Shown piece after piece: positions 8,826 through 16,928 of a stretch of DNA of 62,190 nt. Below the pieces are notes generated by a model. It made no database searches and was not told the origin of the DNA. It worked only from the letters and a program-made list of their open reading frames with translations. A program made the position numbers and the translations under genes. Positions within the stretch are counted from its first letter, which is position 1, and every line of letters begins with the position of its first letter. The stretch is taken from assembly GCA_947592005.1 (NCBI GenBank), contig CANQDJ010000005.1:1-62190 (forward strand), read 5' to 3'. Source of the stretch: an uncultured Anaeroplasma sp. GTDB taxonomy: Bacteria > Bacillota_I > Bacilli_A > Acholeplasmatales > Anaeroplasmataceae.

Positions 8826-9797
8826 ATGTGTACGGCAGTATCTTTTTTAACGAAAGATCATTATTTCGGTAGAAATTTGGACTTGGAGTTTTCCTATCAT
8901 GAAACGATAACGATAACCCCCAGGAAGTATCCTTTTGTTTTTAAAAACGGAGAACAATTAAAAAATCATTATGCTATAATCGGAATGGCATATGTGGTAA
9001 AAGAGTACCCGTTGTATTATGATGCGACAAATGAAAAAGGGTTGAGTGTTGCCGGTTTGAATTTTCCCAACATGGCGGTTTATCAAGAGCCTTCCGAGAA
9101 TAAAATCAATCTTGGTTCTTATGAATTTATTCCTTGGCTTCTTTGTAAATATGGTTCTGTTGCGGAAGTAAAAGAAGTTTTAAATGATATTCAAATAGCG
9201 AATTATCATTTTTCTGAAGAACTTCCCGCTTCTCCGCTTCATTTTATTATTTCGGATAAAACAGAATCTATTGTGGTAGAACCGGTGAAAGAAGGATTGA
9301 AAGTTTATGATAATCCGATTGGTGTTTTAACCAATAATCCGGATTTTAATTATCATTTGATGAATGTTTCGAATTATATGAATGTAACTAGAGAAGAAGT
9401 AAGAAATCAGTTTGCGGAAGGTTTGGAATTAAAACCATATAGTCGAGGAATGGGAGGTATCGGTTTACCGGGAGATCTGTCTTCCGCTTCTCGTTTTATT
9501 AAGGCAAGTTTTACCAAATGGAATTCAGTTTGTAATGATACGGAAGAAGAAAGTGTTACTCAGTTTTTTCATATTTTGGATTCGGTTTATCAACAGAAAG
9601 GGTGTTGCCGAGTTGGGAAGAAATTCGAATACACGATTTATTCGTCCTGTTGTAATACGGATAAAGGAATATATTATTATAAGACGTATGAGAATAATCA
9701 AATTACAGCGGTGGATTTAAGGAAAGAGAATATGGATTCTGAAATATTGAAGTTATATCCTTTAATTCAAACTCAACAAATTAAATATCAAAACTGA
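8826..9797 (+). CDS. choloylglycine hydrolase family protein (bile salt hydrolase-like)
   Basis: Ntn-hydrolase cleaving linear amides; by resemblance a bile salt hydrolase, with penicillin V acylase as the alternative. After removal of Met1 the nucleophile is Cys2 (MCTAVSF). The other catalytic residues fit: Arg16 and Asp19 (GRNLD), Asn79 (GLNFPN), Asn171 (LTNNPDF) and Arg223 (ASRFIKA). The length of 323 residues matches BSH. There is no signal peptide, so it is intracellular. AGGTGAT (8814-8820) precedes ATG 8826. A small membrane-protein gene follows 12 bases downstream. BSH-like enzymes are typical of gut bacteria. Confidence 0.92.
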   Translation: MCTAVSFLTKDHYFGRNLDLEFSYHETITITPRKYPFVFKNGEQLKNHYAIIGMAYVVKEYPLYYDATNEKGLSVAGLNFPNMAVYQEPSENKINLGSYEFIPWLLCKYGSVAEVKEVLNDIQIANYHFSEELPASPLHFIISDKTESIVVEPVKEGLKVYDNPIGVLTNNPDFNYHLMNVSNYMNVTREEVRNQFAEGLELKPYSRGMGGIGLPGDLSSASRFIKASFTKWNSVCNDTEEESVTQFFHILDSVYQQKGCCRVGKKFEYTIYSSCCNTDKGIYYYKTYENNQITAVDLRKENMDSEILKLYPLIQTQQIKYQN

Positions 9798-9809
9798 GGT
9801 AGTGGTTGT

Positions 9810-10382
9810 ATGGTAAGAAAAAATGAAATAGAACAAATAAAACAAGAAATTGAAGAATATGTTCGGGAAGATAACGGAGTATATAAAGAAGATAAAGAAA
9901 CTTCTACGATTTTAATTTATTTTTCCAAAGATATGTTGGCGGATTCTTATGGTGGAAAAGCAGTATTGGGAGAAGATATTTTTCATTATGTGGAAAATAC
10001 GTTTAAATTAGTGAATAAAAAGAAAAAAATAGAACTTGAATTTATCTTTGGCGAAGAAATAGAACCAAAAGAACAAGAAGAAGTAATAAAACTTTTTAAA
10101 ATGCATTACGCTATTGAAATTGTTCAATGCCGTAAACAATTAGTTAAAACGAGAATTGTAAGTGGTATTTTATTATTGGTAGGTATTTTGTTTTTAATTG
10201 TATATGGGGTGGTTGCGTATGGAAATAAAGATTTTATATTCGAAAATGTTCTTGAGATTGTATCGTGGGTATTTATTTGGGAGGCTGCCAATCAGTTTTT
10301 CTTTGAAAATGCTTCTAATAAAAGGGATATGATTCGTAATATTTGTTTATTTCGGGCAGAAATAAAAAAAGGGAAACAGTAG
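9810..10382 (+). CDS. small two-helix membrane protein, unknown function
   Basis: I do not recognise this 190-residue protein. The first ~110 residues are charged and look cytosolic. Two hydrophobic segments follow at about 113-137 (GILLLVGILFLIVYGVV) and 143-163, then a basic tail. GAGGTAGTG lies just before ATG 9810, and the gap to the choloylglycine hydrolase is only 12 bases, so the two are probably one transcript. No secretion or lipoprotein signal is visible. Confidence 0.75.
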   Translation: MVRKNEIEQIKQEIEEYVREDNGVYKEDKETSTILIYFSKDMLADSYGGKAVLGEDIFHYVENTFKLVNKKKKIELEFIFGEEIEPKEQEEVIKLFKMHYAIEIVQCRKQLVKTRIVSGILLLVGILFLIVYGVVAYGNKDFIFENVLEIVSWVFIWEAANQFFFENASNKRDMIRNICLFRAEIKKGKQ

Positions 10383-10425
10383 GAGTTTGGAAGAATAAAA
10401 TTATAATAGAAAAAGGGATAAAAAT

Positions 10426-10468
10426 AAAAGCGAATAGGTCAAATAGTAGATTGACTTCTTCGCTTTTT
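10426..10468. terminator. bidirectional terminator between convergent genes
   Basis: AAAAGCGAA (10426-10434) pairs with TTCGCTTTT (10459-10467), and inside it GTCAA pairs with TTGAC. The A-tract on the left and T-tract on the right suit both strands. The right arm overlaps the last codons of the minus-strand MFS gene. Confidence 0.75.
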
Positions 10469-11590
10469 GTATAATAAGAAATAAATAAGAAAGTAAATAA
10501 AGGATATAATGGAAATAATCCAAAGAATACCATAGAAACGAGGGTATCCGATGTAATCGATAATGTATCCTCCGCAAAGTTTGAAAATGGAAGTGAATAT
10601 TCCGAGGCCGAAGGTAACAAGAACGATTCCTCTTGTCGATTTGTCGAAGCCAAGAAGAATGACAACAAAGATGGAGTTCATAGATAAAGAAATACCCCAA
10701 ACGATCCCCCGTAACATTTGAGCGGCAATCAGCATAGGAATATTGGCGGTAGGAATCATTTGAATGGCTAAACGTAATACCAAACAACCGGAGGCGATAA
10801 AAAAGGAAGAGATTCCTAATTTTTTATACCAGAATTTGTAGGTAAACATCACAAGGATTTCCACGCAAACAAATCCCACCATAACAAAACTGTATATATA
10901 ATCGGGACTTCCTTTGGATTGTAAATATAAAGAAAAGAAGTCGTCTGCGACTTGCATACTGCCGATTAGGAGTATATAGAATAGAAGATATCCGATAAAA
11001 AATTTATTGGAAAAGATTTCTTTGAAAGAAGGTTTTTCACCTTTTTGTTCATTTTCGGGAGCCTTTAAGAATAAATATAGTATCCCCGAACAGATAAATA
11101 ACCCTACCGCAATAAAGAATAAGATGGTGTATCCGCAAAATTTAATTATTAAAGAAGAACTTAAAACACCTAAAGTATAAGATACACTGCCGAACAAGCG
11201 AATAGAAGCGAAAGTTTTTCCTTTTTGTCGACAAGTTAATGCCATAAGGCTTTCGAAGAGTCCGTAATTGGAACTGGAAAAGATACCGATAAAGATTAGA
11301 CTAATCAGTGAAATGGAGAATTGTTTGGTCAAAAGGAGTAATACAATAAAGAGCGGTTCAACAAACGTCATTATCGTCAAAGTGATTTTGGCCTGTTTCG
11401 GTGTTTTACAAATGATAGAATAGATAGGAGCACATAATAGAGAAGTAATGGGAATGACGGCAATACATATTCCGATTTGATATGTAGTTAAGCCGATACG
11501 GGAAAGGTATAAACTAATAAAGGGAAAAAAGAAGGCTTCTCCCAAGAAACGAATAAAAACCAAAAGTCGTAATTTGTTGAAGTTATTCAT
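10439..11590 (-). CDS. MFS transporter, 12 membrane helices
   Basis: Inner-membrane permease of the major facilitator superfamily, 383 residues, about 12 hydrophobic segments, with the central basic/charged loop (KAPENEQKGEKPSFKEIF) between helices 6 and 7. The layout resembles the LacY/nucleoside-type oligosaccharide permease group. The gene overlaps the end of the upstream glycosidase gene by 8 bases, so they form one operon. From that context it probably imports the glycoside the enzyme cleaves. The substrate is not readable from the sequence. Confidence 0.85.
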   Translation of the reverse strand: MNNFNKLRLLVFIRFLGEAFFFPFISLYLSRIGLTTYQIGICIAVIPITSLLCAPIYSIICKTPKQAKITLTIMTFVEPLFIVLLLLTKQFSISLISLIFIGIFSSSNYGLFESLMALTCRQKGKTFASIRLFGSVSYTLGVLSSSLIIKFCGYTILFFIAVGLFICSGILYLFLKAPENEQKGEKPSFKEIFSNKFFIGYLLFYILLIGSMQVADDFFSLYLQSKGSPDYIYSFVMVGFVCVEILVMFTYKFWYKKLGISSFFIASGCLVLRLAIQMIPTANIPMLIAAQMLRGIVWGISLSMNSIFVVILLGFDKSTRGIVLVTFGLGIFTSIFKLCGGYIIDYIGYPRFYGILWIISIISFIYFLIYFLLYKKRRSQSTI

Positions 11591-12854
11591 GGTGAACCTC
11601 CAAAATTAAAAGCCAATCGTTGGATAATTCTCTTTTTTTGGTTGGACGAAAAGTATATATGGTTCCTCCAAGTAATGTTGTAAAATAACTTTTGGAATTG
11701 TTTTCCGGATTTTGCCAATATCCATCTAGGGTTTTTCCTTTGTAGGCTTCTAAATTTAAATCGAATTTATCTCCCATATAGGTATAACATATAATATAGT
11801 TTTTTGAAGCGAAACAACTGACTCGATGATGCCGTTCTTTTTGATTTAAAATATATTCTGGGTGTGGTTGACCGGTTGATAAATGGCAAGTATAAAACAA
11901 TTCTTTTACATATTGCATTTCGGCACCGCCTACGGCATGAAGTGCTTGTTTCCAAGTTTCCCGTACTCCGTAATTCCCACTTTCATTTTTTTCGTGGAAT
12001 TGCATAATAGCGTTGTTTCCGTAAGTGAATCCGCAAGCCCCTTCTAAAACGCTCCAATACGCATAGCGACGAATTTGTCGGGCTTCCCAATAAGGTTCGT
12101 CCCAGTCATGTAATCCTTGAACGATTCCTTCATAGGAAGGTTCTCCGTCCAAAATTGGTTTTATCGGAGAGTAGGTTCGGCTTTTCTGAATATATTTATA
12201 ATTATCTTCTCCGAAAGAATCTTCGTTGTCTTTTTGATCGTCTTTGGCATTTAAAATCATTTGATCGTATCTTCTATGTCCGGATTGAAACATATTAAAA
12301 TCAAGCCAATCGGCATCATTGAACCATAGATAAGATCCGGTTCGACCGAAAGGGTGAAAGGTAATTAAGGTATATGGCATTTTCTCTTTTAGTGTTTTTC
12401 CTAAGATTTGATAGGTTTTTATATCGAAATCTCCTCTCGCATCTCCGCCTAAAATCCAAAGGATATTATCACAATCTTTGAAAAAATCACTTAAAAACAA
12501 AGCGTATTTCAACGCATTATCGGAATGTAATATTCCTTTTTTGACTACCGAACCCCAACAAGGTAAAAGTCCAAAAACCAATCCCAATGTTTTGGCGTAA
12601 TGAACGATGTCTTTGACGAAGTTCCAATAGGATAATGAATGGATATTTTTGTTTTTTGTGGTAGTTGGATCATCAGAGTCTTTGATGTAAACCAATACGG
12701 ATTGAATGACGGTATATCCGAGTGATTTCCTGTTTTTTAGGTATAATTGTATATCCTCTTTTTCTAATTTATCGAATAATAACCATGCGGTATCTCCTAA
12801 ATAAAAAAAGGGTTTTTCTTCTTCATATAAATAAGTTCCTTTTACGTTTAACAT
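11583..12854 (-). CDS. DUF4038 apiosidase-like glycoside hydrolase (GH140-like)
   Basis: TIM-barrel enzyme of the DUF4038 family, whose characterised members (GH140) remove apiosyl groups from the pectin rhamnogalacturonan II. The N-terminal FFYLGDTAWLLF and GYTVIQSVLV are family marks. Candidate acid/base and nucleophile are the Asp in ILGGDARGDF and the Glu in LDGEPSYEG. A C-terminal beta-rich domain (about 340-423) matches the usual DUF4038 tail. No signal peptide: cytosolic. The frame extends to ATG 12872, but the promoter's predicted start (about 12868) lies downstream of it. GAAGAGGAAAAG before ATG 12854 supports the shorter start. Confidence 0.85.
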   Translation of the reverse strand: MLNVKGTYLYEEEKPFFYLGDTAWLLFDKLEKEDIQLYLKNRKSLGYTVIQSVLVYIKDSDDPTTTKNKNIHSLSYWNFVKDIVHYAKTLGLVFGLLPCWGSVVKKGILHSDNALKYALFLSDFFKDCDNILWILGGDARGDFDIKTYQILGKTLKEKMPYTLITFHPFGRTGSYLWFNDADWLDFNMFQSGHRRYDQMILNAKDDQKDNEDSFGEDNYKYIQKSRTYSPIKPILDGEPSYEGIVQGLHDWDEPYWEARQIRRYAYWSVLEGACGFTYGNNAIMQFHEKNESGNYGVRETWKQALHAVGGAEMQYVKELFYTCHLSTGQPHPEYILNQKERHHRVSCFASKNYIICYTYMGDKFDLNLEAYKGKTLDGYWQNPENNSKSYFTTLLGGTIYTFRPTKKRELSNDWLLILEVHHE

Positions 12855-12874
12855 AGTCTTTTCCTCTTCCATAT

Positions 12875-12903
12875 ATTATATATTAATTTTTGTTATCTTA
12901 CAA
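12875..12903 (-). promoter_or_regulatory. promoter of the apiosidase-like/MFS operon
   Basis: Reading on the minus strand, TTGTAA (12903-12898) is followed by a 17-base spacer and TATAAT (12880-12875). Transcription would begin near 12868, which decides the ATG at 12854. Confidence 0.75.
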
Positions 12904-12943
12904 TTCTATTCTTTCTTTCCAAGGTATTTTCTGTTTTTTTTCG

Positions 12944-12976
12944 GCATAGTATTAGTAGGTGATACTATGCTTTTTT
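12944..12976 (+). promoter_or_regulatory. hairpin over the murC ribosome site and start codon
   Basis: GCATAGTAT (12944-12952) pairs perfectly with ATACTATGC (12962-12970). The loop holds the Shine-Dalgarno AGTAGGTG and the right arm contains the ATG (12967-12969). Six Ts follow at once, so the element also looks like an intrinsic terminator. A possible -10, TAGTAT (12947-12952), lies in the left arm; if used, the transcript would start inside the loop. Confidence 0.5.
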
Positions 12977-14199
12977 ATTTGATTGGGATTAAAGGAAGTG
13001 CTTTAAGTGCTTTGGCGGTGTTATTAAAGGAACAAGGGCATATTGTTCGGGGAGTAGACATAGATAAGGAATTTTATACGGAGAAGAATTTAAAAGAAAT
13101 TTCTATTGAACCATTTGCCAAAATGAAGTTAAGTCCGAATTATTACTATATTATCGGTAATGCGTATGTTCATCATAGTGTTACAAGGTATATAAAACAT
13201 TGTCATTTTTATTATAAAATTTATCCCGAATTTATAAAAAAGTATTTTAAAAACAATATTTTTCTTGCGGTAAGCGGAAGTCACGGGAAAACGACGACCA
13301 CTAAGATGGTTTCTACTTTGATTCCGGAGGCGAATTATATTATTGGTGATGGAAGTGGGAGTGGAAAGGGAAAAAATATTTTTTTAATCGAAGCGTGTGA
13401 ATATCGTAATACGTTTTTACATTATCAACCGAATATTTCTTTGATTTTGAATATCGATTATGATCACCCTGATTTTTTTAAGAATAAAGAACAATATCGA
13501 AAGTCGTTTGAAAGGTTTGCCAAACAATCGAAAATCGTTATAGTTAATGGCGATGATTTGGAAATTCAAAAGATAAAGGAATGTCGTTGTATTACGTATG
13601 GATTAAATTCAGAAAATGATGTTATATTTGAATATGAATTTTCTAAAGGTCATACGGTTGTTCGTATATTGGGTAGAGAATTTATTCTTCCGGTTTTGGG
13701 AAAACATTATGCGTATGATTTTGTAGGGGCGTATTTAATGGTGAAATTATTGGGATATACAGACGATGATATTGAACAAAAAATTTGTAGGTTTATTTTA
13801 CCGAAACGCAGACTTCAACAAAAGAAGGTAAAGGATATTGTTTATATACATGATTATGCACATCACCCTACGGAAATTAAAAGTGTATATGAATCGGTAA
13901 AATTGTTGTATCCTATGAAAAAGATTGTTTGTATATTTCAACCACATACGATAACCAGAAGTGTGGCGTTGATGGAAGAATTTAAAGATGCGTTAAAGGT
14001 GTTTGATGAAACATATATTCTTTCTATTTTTACTAGTGTTCGGGAAAATAGGAATCGAGAAGTGGAGGATTATATTTATTCGTATTGGAAGTATCCTTTG
14101 GTTTCCAAAGAAAGAATAATAGAGATGGAAAAGAATAAAAATATGATTTATTTGTTGTTGGGAGCGGGAGATATTGATACGGTTTTTTATGATTTGTAA
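12967..14199 (+). CDS. murC: UDP-N-acetylmuramate--L-alanine ligase (MurC-like)
   Basis: Cytosolic Mur ligase adding the first amino acid of the peptidoglycan stem peptide. The N-terminal Rossmann fold begins LIGIKGSALSALA. The ATP loop is SGSHGKTTTTK (103-113), followed by EACEYRNTF and the C-terminal DYAHHPTE (about 295-302). At 410 residues it is somewhat shorter than the usual 430-460. MurC fits better than Mpl or the other Mur ligases because of the HGKTTT and DYAHHP motifs. The gene stands alone, with ccpA downstream. Its start is buried in a hairpin, described separately. Confidence 0.87.
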   Translation: MLFYLIGIKGSALSALAVLLKEQGHIVRGVDIDKEFYTEKNLKEISIEPFAKMKLSPNYYYIIGNAYVHHSVTRYIKHCHFYYKIYPEFIKKYFKNNIFLAVSGSHGKTTTTKMVSTLIPEANYIIGDGSGSGKGKNIFLIEACEYRNTFLHYQPNISLILNIDYDHPDFFKNKEQYRKSFERFAKQSKIVIVNGDDLEIQKIKECRCITYGLNSENDVIFEYEFSKGHTVVRILGREFILPVLGKHYAYDFVGAYLMVKLLGYTDDDIEQKICRFILPKRRLQQKKVKDIVYIHDYAHHPTEIKSVYESVKLLYPMKKIVCIFQPHTITRSVALMEEFKDALKVFDETYILSIFTSVRENRNREVEDYIYSYWKYPLVSKERIIEMEKNKNMIYLLLGAGDIDTVFYDL

Positions 14200-14227
14200 A
14201 ATGTTTATTTTAAGCCATTATTTATTT

Positions 14228-14243
14228 ATGAAAACGATTTTAT
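14228..14243 (+). promoter_or_regulatory. candidate cre site upstream of ccpA
   Basis: ATGAAAACGATTTTAT matches 15 of 16 positions of the CcpA consensus WTGNAARCGNWWWCAW; only the C at position 14 is replaced. It starts 23 bases upstream of the -35 start, the same distance as at the lipoprotein operon (35123). Confidence 0.55.
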
Positions 14244-14250
14244 AAATCTA

Positions 14251-14279
14251 TTGAAATGCTATATTTGTTATGCTATAAT
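14251..14279 (+). promoter_or_regulatory. ccpA promoter
   Basis: TTGAAA (14251-14256), a 17-base spacer and TATAAT (14274-14279) with TG at 14271-14272; near consensus. Confidence 0.85.
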
Positions 14280-14303
14280 AGAATTACTCGAGAGGTGGAA
14301 ATT

Positions 14304-15293
14304 ATGGCAAATACAACAATTTATGATGTTGCCGGTGCGGCTAAAGTTTCTTTGGCTACCGTAAGTCGGGTTATGAATAATCCGGAAAAAGTGAATCCTG
14401 AAACAAGAGAAAAAGTATTGCAAGTGATAAAAGAATTGGGATATCGTCCAAACGCTATTGCCAGAGGTCTTGCAAGTAGAAAGACAACTACCGTCGGAAT
14501 TGTTATGTCCGATGTTTCACGTGCTTCCACCTCACAATTATTAGGTGGTATAATCGATATTGCGAAGCGATACAATTATGCCATCAAGATTTTCAGCATG
14601 ACGGAAACGGAAGATATAAAGGAAACGATGCGTGCAGTGGTTGCTGAACAAGTGGACGGAATTCTTTTTTTAAATGATGAATTGGGTCAAAACCAAATGG
14701 AAATGGTTATGAATTATATTCAAGATGCTCAAATTCCCGTTGTATTATGTAATGTGTTATATGGGGAAGATATTCCTTGCGTAAGTATTGATTATGAACA
14801 GGCAACGTATGACGTAACCAAAGAATTGATAAATATGGGTAGAAAAAATATTTATTTGATTTCGACAGTTCGTAGGTATTCTGTAAATAATCATAAGGTA
14901 AAAGGATATTCTATGGCTATGGAAGAAGCGGGAATGGAACCATTGATTTTCCGGACAAGCGGAGATGTAATGGTAAATAAATTGCATTTTAATGAATTTT
15001 TGAAAAATCATAAAGTAGATGGTGTAATTGCCGTAAGAGATAGTATTGCGGTAAGTTTTATGAATGAAGCGATCAATAATGGATTTTCAATCCCGAAAGA
15101 TATTTCGGTAGTAGGGCTTCAGAACACAAAATATGCGATTTTATCTCGTCCGAACTTGACATGTGTAGATACTCCGGTGTATGATATAGGGGCAGTTTCT
15201 ATGCGACTTTTAACAAAATATATGAAACATGAAAAAGTAACGGATAATAAGATCTTTTTGCCGTATCAAATTGTTGAAAGAGAATCCAAGTAA
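14304..15293 (+). CDS. ccpA: catabolite control protein A (LacI family)
   Basis: Global carbon regulator that binds cre sites together with HPr-Ser-P. The N-terminal helix-turn-helix reads TIYDVAGAAKVSLATVSRV, followed by the hinge GYRPNAIARGLASRKTTTVG, almost the CcpA signature. The effector domain keeps VTIDYEQA-like (VSIDYEQATYDV) and YDIGAVSMRLLTKYM segments, diagnostic for CcpA over sugar-specific LacI regulators. The frame opens at 14256, but ATG 14304 follows GAGAGGTGG and gives the normal N-terminus (329 residues). A cre-like box upstream suggests autoregulation. The ccpA-tyrS neighbourhood is also seen in other Firmicutes. Confidence 0.9.
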   Translation: MANTTIYDVAGAAKVSLATVSRVMNNPEKVNPETREKVLQVIKELGYRPNAIARGLASRKTTTVGIVMSDVSRASTSQLLGGIIDIAKRYNYAIKIFSMTETEDIKETMRAVVAEQVDGILFLNDELGQNQMEMVMNYIQDAQIPVVLCNVLYGEDIPCVSIDYEQATYDVTKELINMGRKNIYLISTVRRYSVNNHKVKGYSMAMEEAGMEPLIFRTSGDVMVNKLHFNEFLKNHKVDGVIAVRDSIAVSFMNEAINNGFSIPKDISVVGLQNTKYAILSRPNLTCVDTPVYDIGAVSMRLLTKYMKHEKVTDNKIFLPYQIVERESK

Positions 15294-15324
15294 ATATTTC
15301 TGTGAAGAGAACAAAGTAGTATTC

Positions 15325-15330
15325 TATAAT
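15325..15330 (+). promoter_or_regulatory. -10 of the tyrS T-box transcript
   Basis: TATAAT at 15325-15330; no clear -35. The T-box RNA begins just downstream. Confidence 0.5.
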
Positions 15331-15336
15331 ACTTAT

Positions 15337-15485
15337 AGAGAGTCTATGAATGGTGAAAATAGATATATTATGGAAATATGAATTACAATCTCGGAGAAAA
15401 TGAATAAAAGAGTGCCATATTTTTAATATGGAACTAAGGTGGTACCGCGATAAATCGTCCTTAGATATCTAAGGACGTTTTAATT
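15337..15485 (+). promoter_or_regulatory. T-box leader of tyrS (specifier TAC)
   Basis: A tRNA-sensing riboswitch. The leader contains the T-box core AAGGTGGTACCGCG (15436-15449) and a likely Tyr specifier codon TAC at 15384-15386, followed by A. The terminator stem pairs CGTCCTTAGA (15456-15465) with TCTAAGGACG (15468-15477) and ends in Ts. Uncharged tRNA-Tyr would stabilise the antiterminator and switch on tyrS. Confidence 0.93.
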
Positions 15486-15507
15486 TTATATAAAAAGGAG
15501 AATGAAT

Positions 15508-16728
15508 ATGGGTATTTATGAAGAATTAGAATGGAGAGGATTGATTAAAGATGTATCCGATCCGACATTAAAAGAAAAACTGAACGCCGGAGGAATGACG
15601 TTTTATATTGGGACAGATCCGACGGGAGATTCATTGCATATAGGACATTTTTCCAGTTTTTTAATCAGCAAACGATTAAAAGATGCCGGACATCACCCTA
15701 TTTTACTTGTCGGTGGAGGAACGGGATTAATCGGAGATCCGAAACCGGATAGTGAACGTCCGATGATTACGAAAGAAGAGGTAGATCATAATTTCGAATG
15801 TCTTAAGCGACAAGCCATTTCATTATTCGGTTTTGAAGTGGTAAATAATTATGATTGGTTAAAAGATATTAATTTCATTGATTTTTTAAGAGATTACGGG
15901 AAATATTTCAATGTTAATTATATGTTGAATAAAGATATCATCAAAAGAAGATTAGATGCCGGAATTACATATACGGAGTTTTCATATATGATTATGCAAG
16001 CGATGGATTTTTGGTATTTGAATAAACAAAAGAATGTTACTCTTCAAGTGGCAGGTCAAGATCAATGGGGGAATATTACGGCAGGAATTGAATTGATTCG
16101 GAAAAAAGAAGGAAAAGAAGCGTATGGATTTACTATGCCTTTGTTGACGAAAAGCGATGGTTCTAAGTTCGGGAAGACGAATGGAAAGGCAATTTGGTTG
16201 GATATTCATAAAACTTCCGCTTATGAGATGTATCAATTCTTTATTAATTCGGAAGATGATAAGGTAATTGATTATTTAAAATTTTTGACTTTCTTATCCA
16301 AAGAAGAAATTGAGGCATTGGCAGAGAAAAATCGGATTCAACCACATTTACGGGAAGCTCATAAGGCTTTGGCAAAAGAGGTTATTACATTTATTCATGG
16401 GGAATCTGCGTATAATCAAGCAGTTAAGATTAGTGAAGCGTTATTCAGCGGGAGTATTCAAACGTTGACGGCAGAAGAGATTGCCATGGGAATGAATGAT
16501 TTGCCTTCGATTGAAGGGCATGAATGTCATTTGGTGGAAGCGTTGATTGAAACCAAATTGGCATCTTCGAAAAGAGAAGCCAGAGAATTTATTAAAAACG
16601 GAGCGGTTTTGGTAAATGGGAATCGTATCACAACGGAAGATGCTGTTATTAATAAAGAGATGGCAATAGAACAAAAGTATGTGGTTATTCGAAGAGGAAA
16701 GAAGAATTATGCTTTGATTCGATTTTAA
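15508..16728 (+). CDS. tyrS: tyrosyl-tRNA synthetase
   Basis: Class I synthetase charging tRNA-Tyr. HIGH is at residues 44-47 (DSLHIGHFSS), the second motif is KFGKT (GSKFGKTNGKAIW), and an S4 RNA-binding domain closes the protein (SSKREAREFIKNGAVLVNG). The length of 406 residues fits the eubacterial TyrRS type. ATG 15508 is 7 bases after AAGGAG (15495-15500); the upstream in-frame ATG 15502 is only one base away from it and is rejected. It is controlled by the preceding T-box and closed by a strong terminator. Confidence 0.97.
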   Translation: MGIYEELEWRGLIKDVSDPTLKEKLNAGGMTFYIGTDPTGDSLHIGHFSSFLISKRLKDAGHHPILLVGGGTGLIGDPKPDSERPMITKEEVDHNFECLKRQAISLFGFEVVNNYDWLKDINFIDFLRDYGKYFNVNYMLNKDIIKRRLDAGITYTEFSYMIMQAMDFWYLNKQKNVTLQVAGQDQWGNITAGIELIRKKEGKEAYGFTMPLLTKSDGSKFGKTNGKAIWLDIHKTSAYEMYQFFINSEDDKVIDYLKFLTFLSKEEIEALAEKNRIQPHLREAHKALAKEVITFIHGESAYNQAVKISEALFSGSIQTLTAEEIAMGMNDLPSIEGHECHLVEALIETKLASSKREAREFIKNGAVLVNGNRITTEDAVINKEMAIEQKYVVIRRGKKNYALIRF

Positions 16729-16732
16729 TCAT

Positions 16733-16772
16733 AAAAAAGAGGCTAAAGTATATAAAAGTAAGCCTCTTTTTT
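16733..16772 (+). terminator. tyrS terminator
   Basis: A perfect 12-bp stem (16733-16744 with 16761-16772) contains GAGGCT/AGCCTC, with a 16-base loop and a T-rich right arm. Confidence 0.85.
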
Positions 16773-16888
16773 ATGCAAAATATTTTTATAAAATAATAAG
16801 AAATATGATTTTGTTTTGAAAAAATTGTATAAAAAACAGGTTTTTATAACATTTTTTGTATTTTCTATATGGGAAACGATACGATGTA

Positions 16889-16897
16889 TGATATAAT
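16889..16897 (+). promoter_or_regulatory. extended -10 promoter of the citrate operon
   Basis: TG (16889-16890), A, TATAAT (16892-16897); the -35 is poor, which suggests an activator. An imperfect inverted repeat (TATAAAAA with TTTTTATA, about 16828-16849) lies upstream and could be an operator. Confidence 0.5.
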
Positions 16898-16928
16898 TTA
16901 AAAATAAGAATGGAAAGGGAAGATGTAA

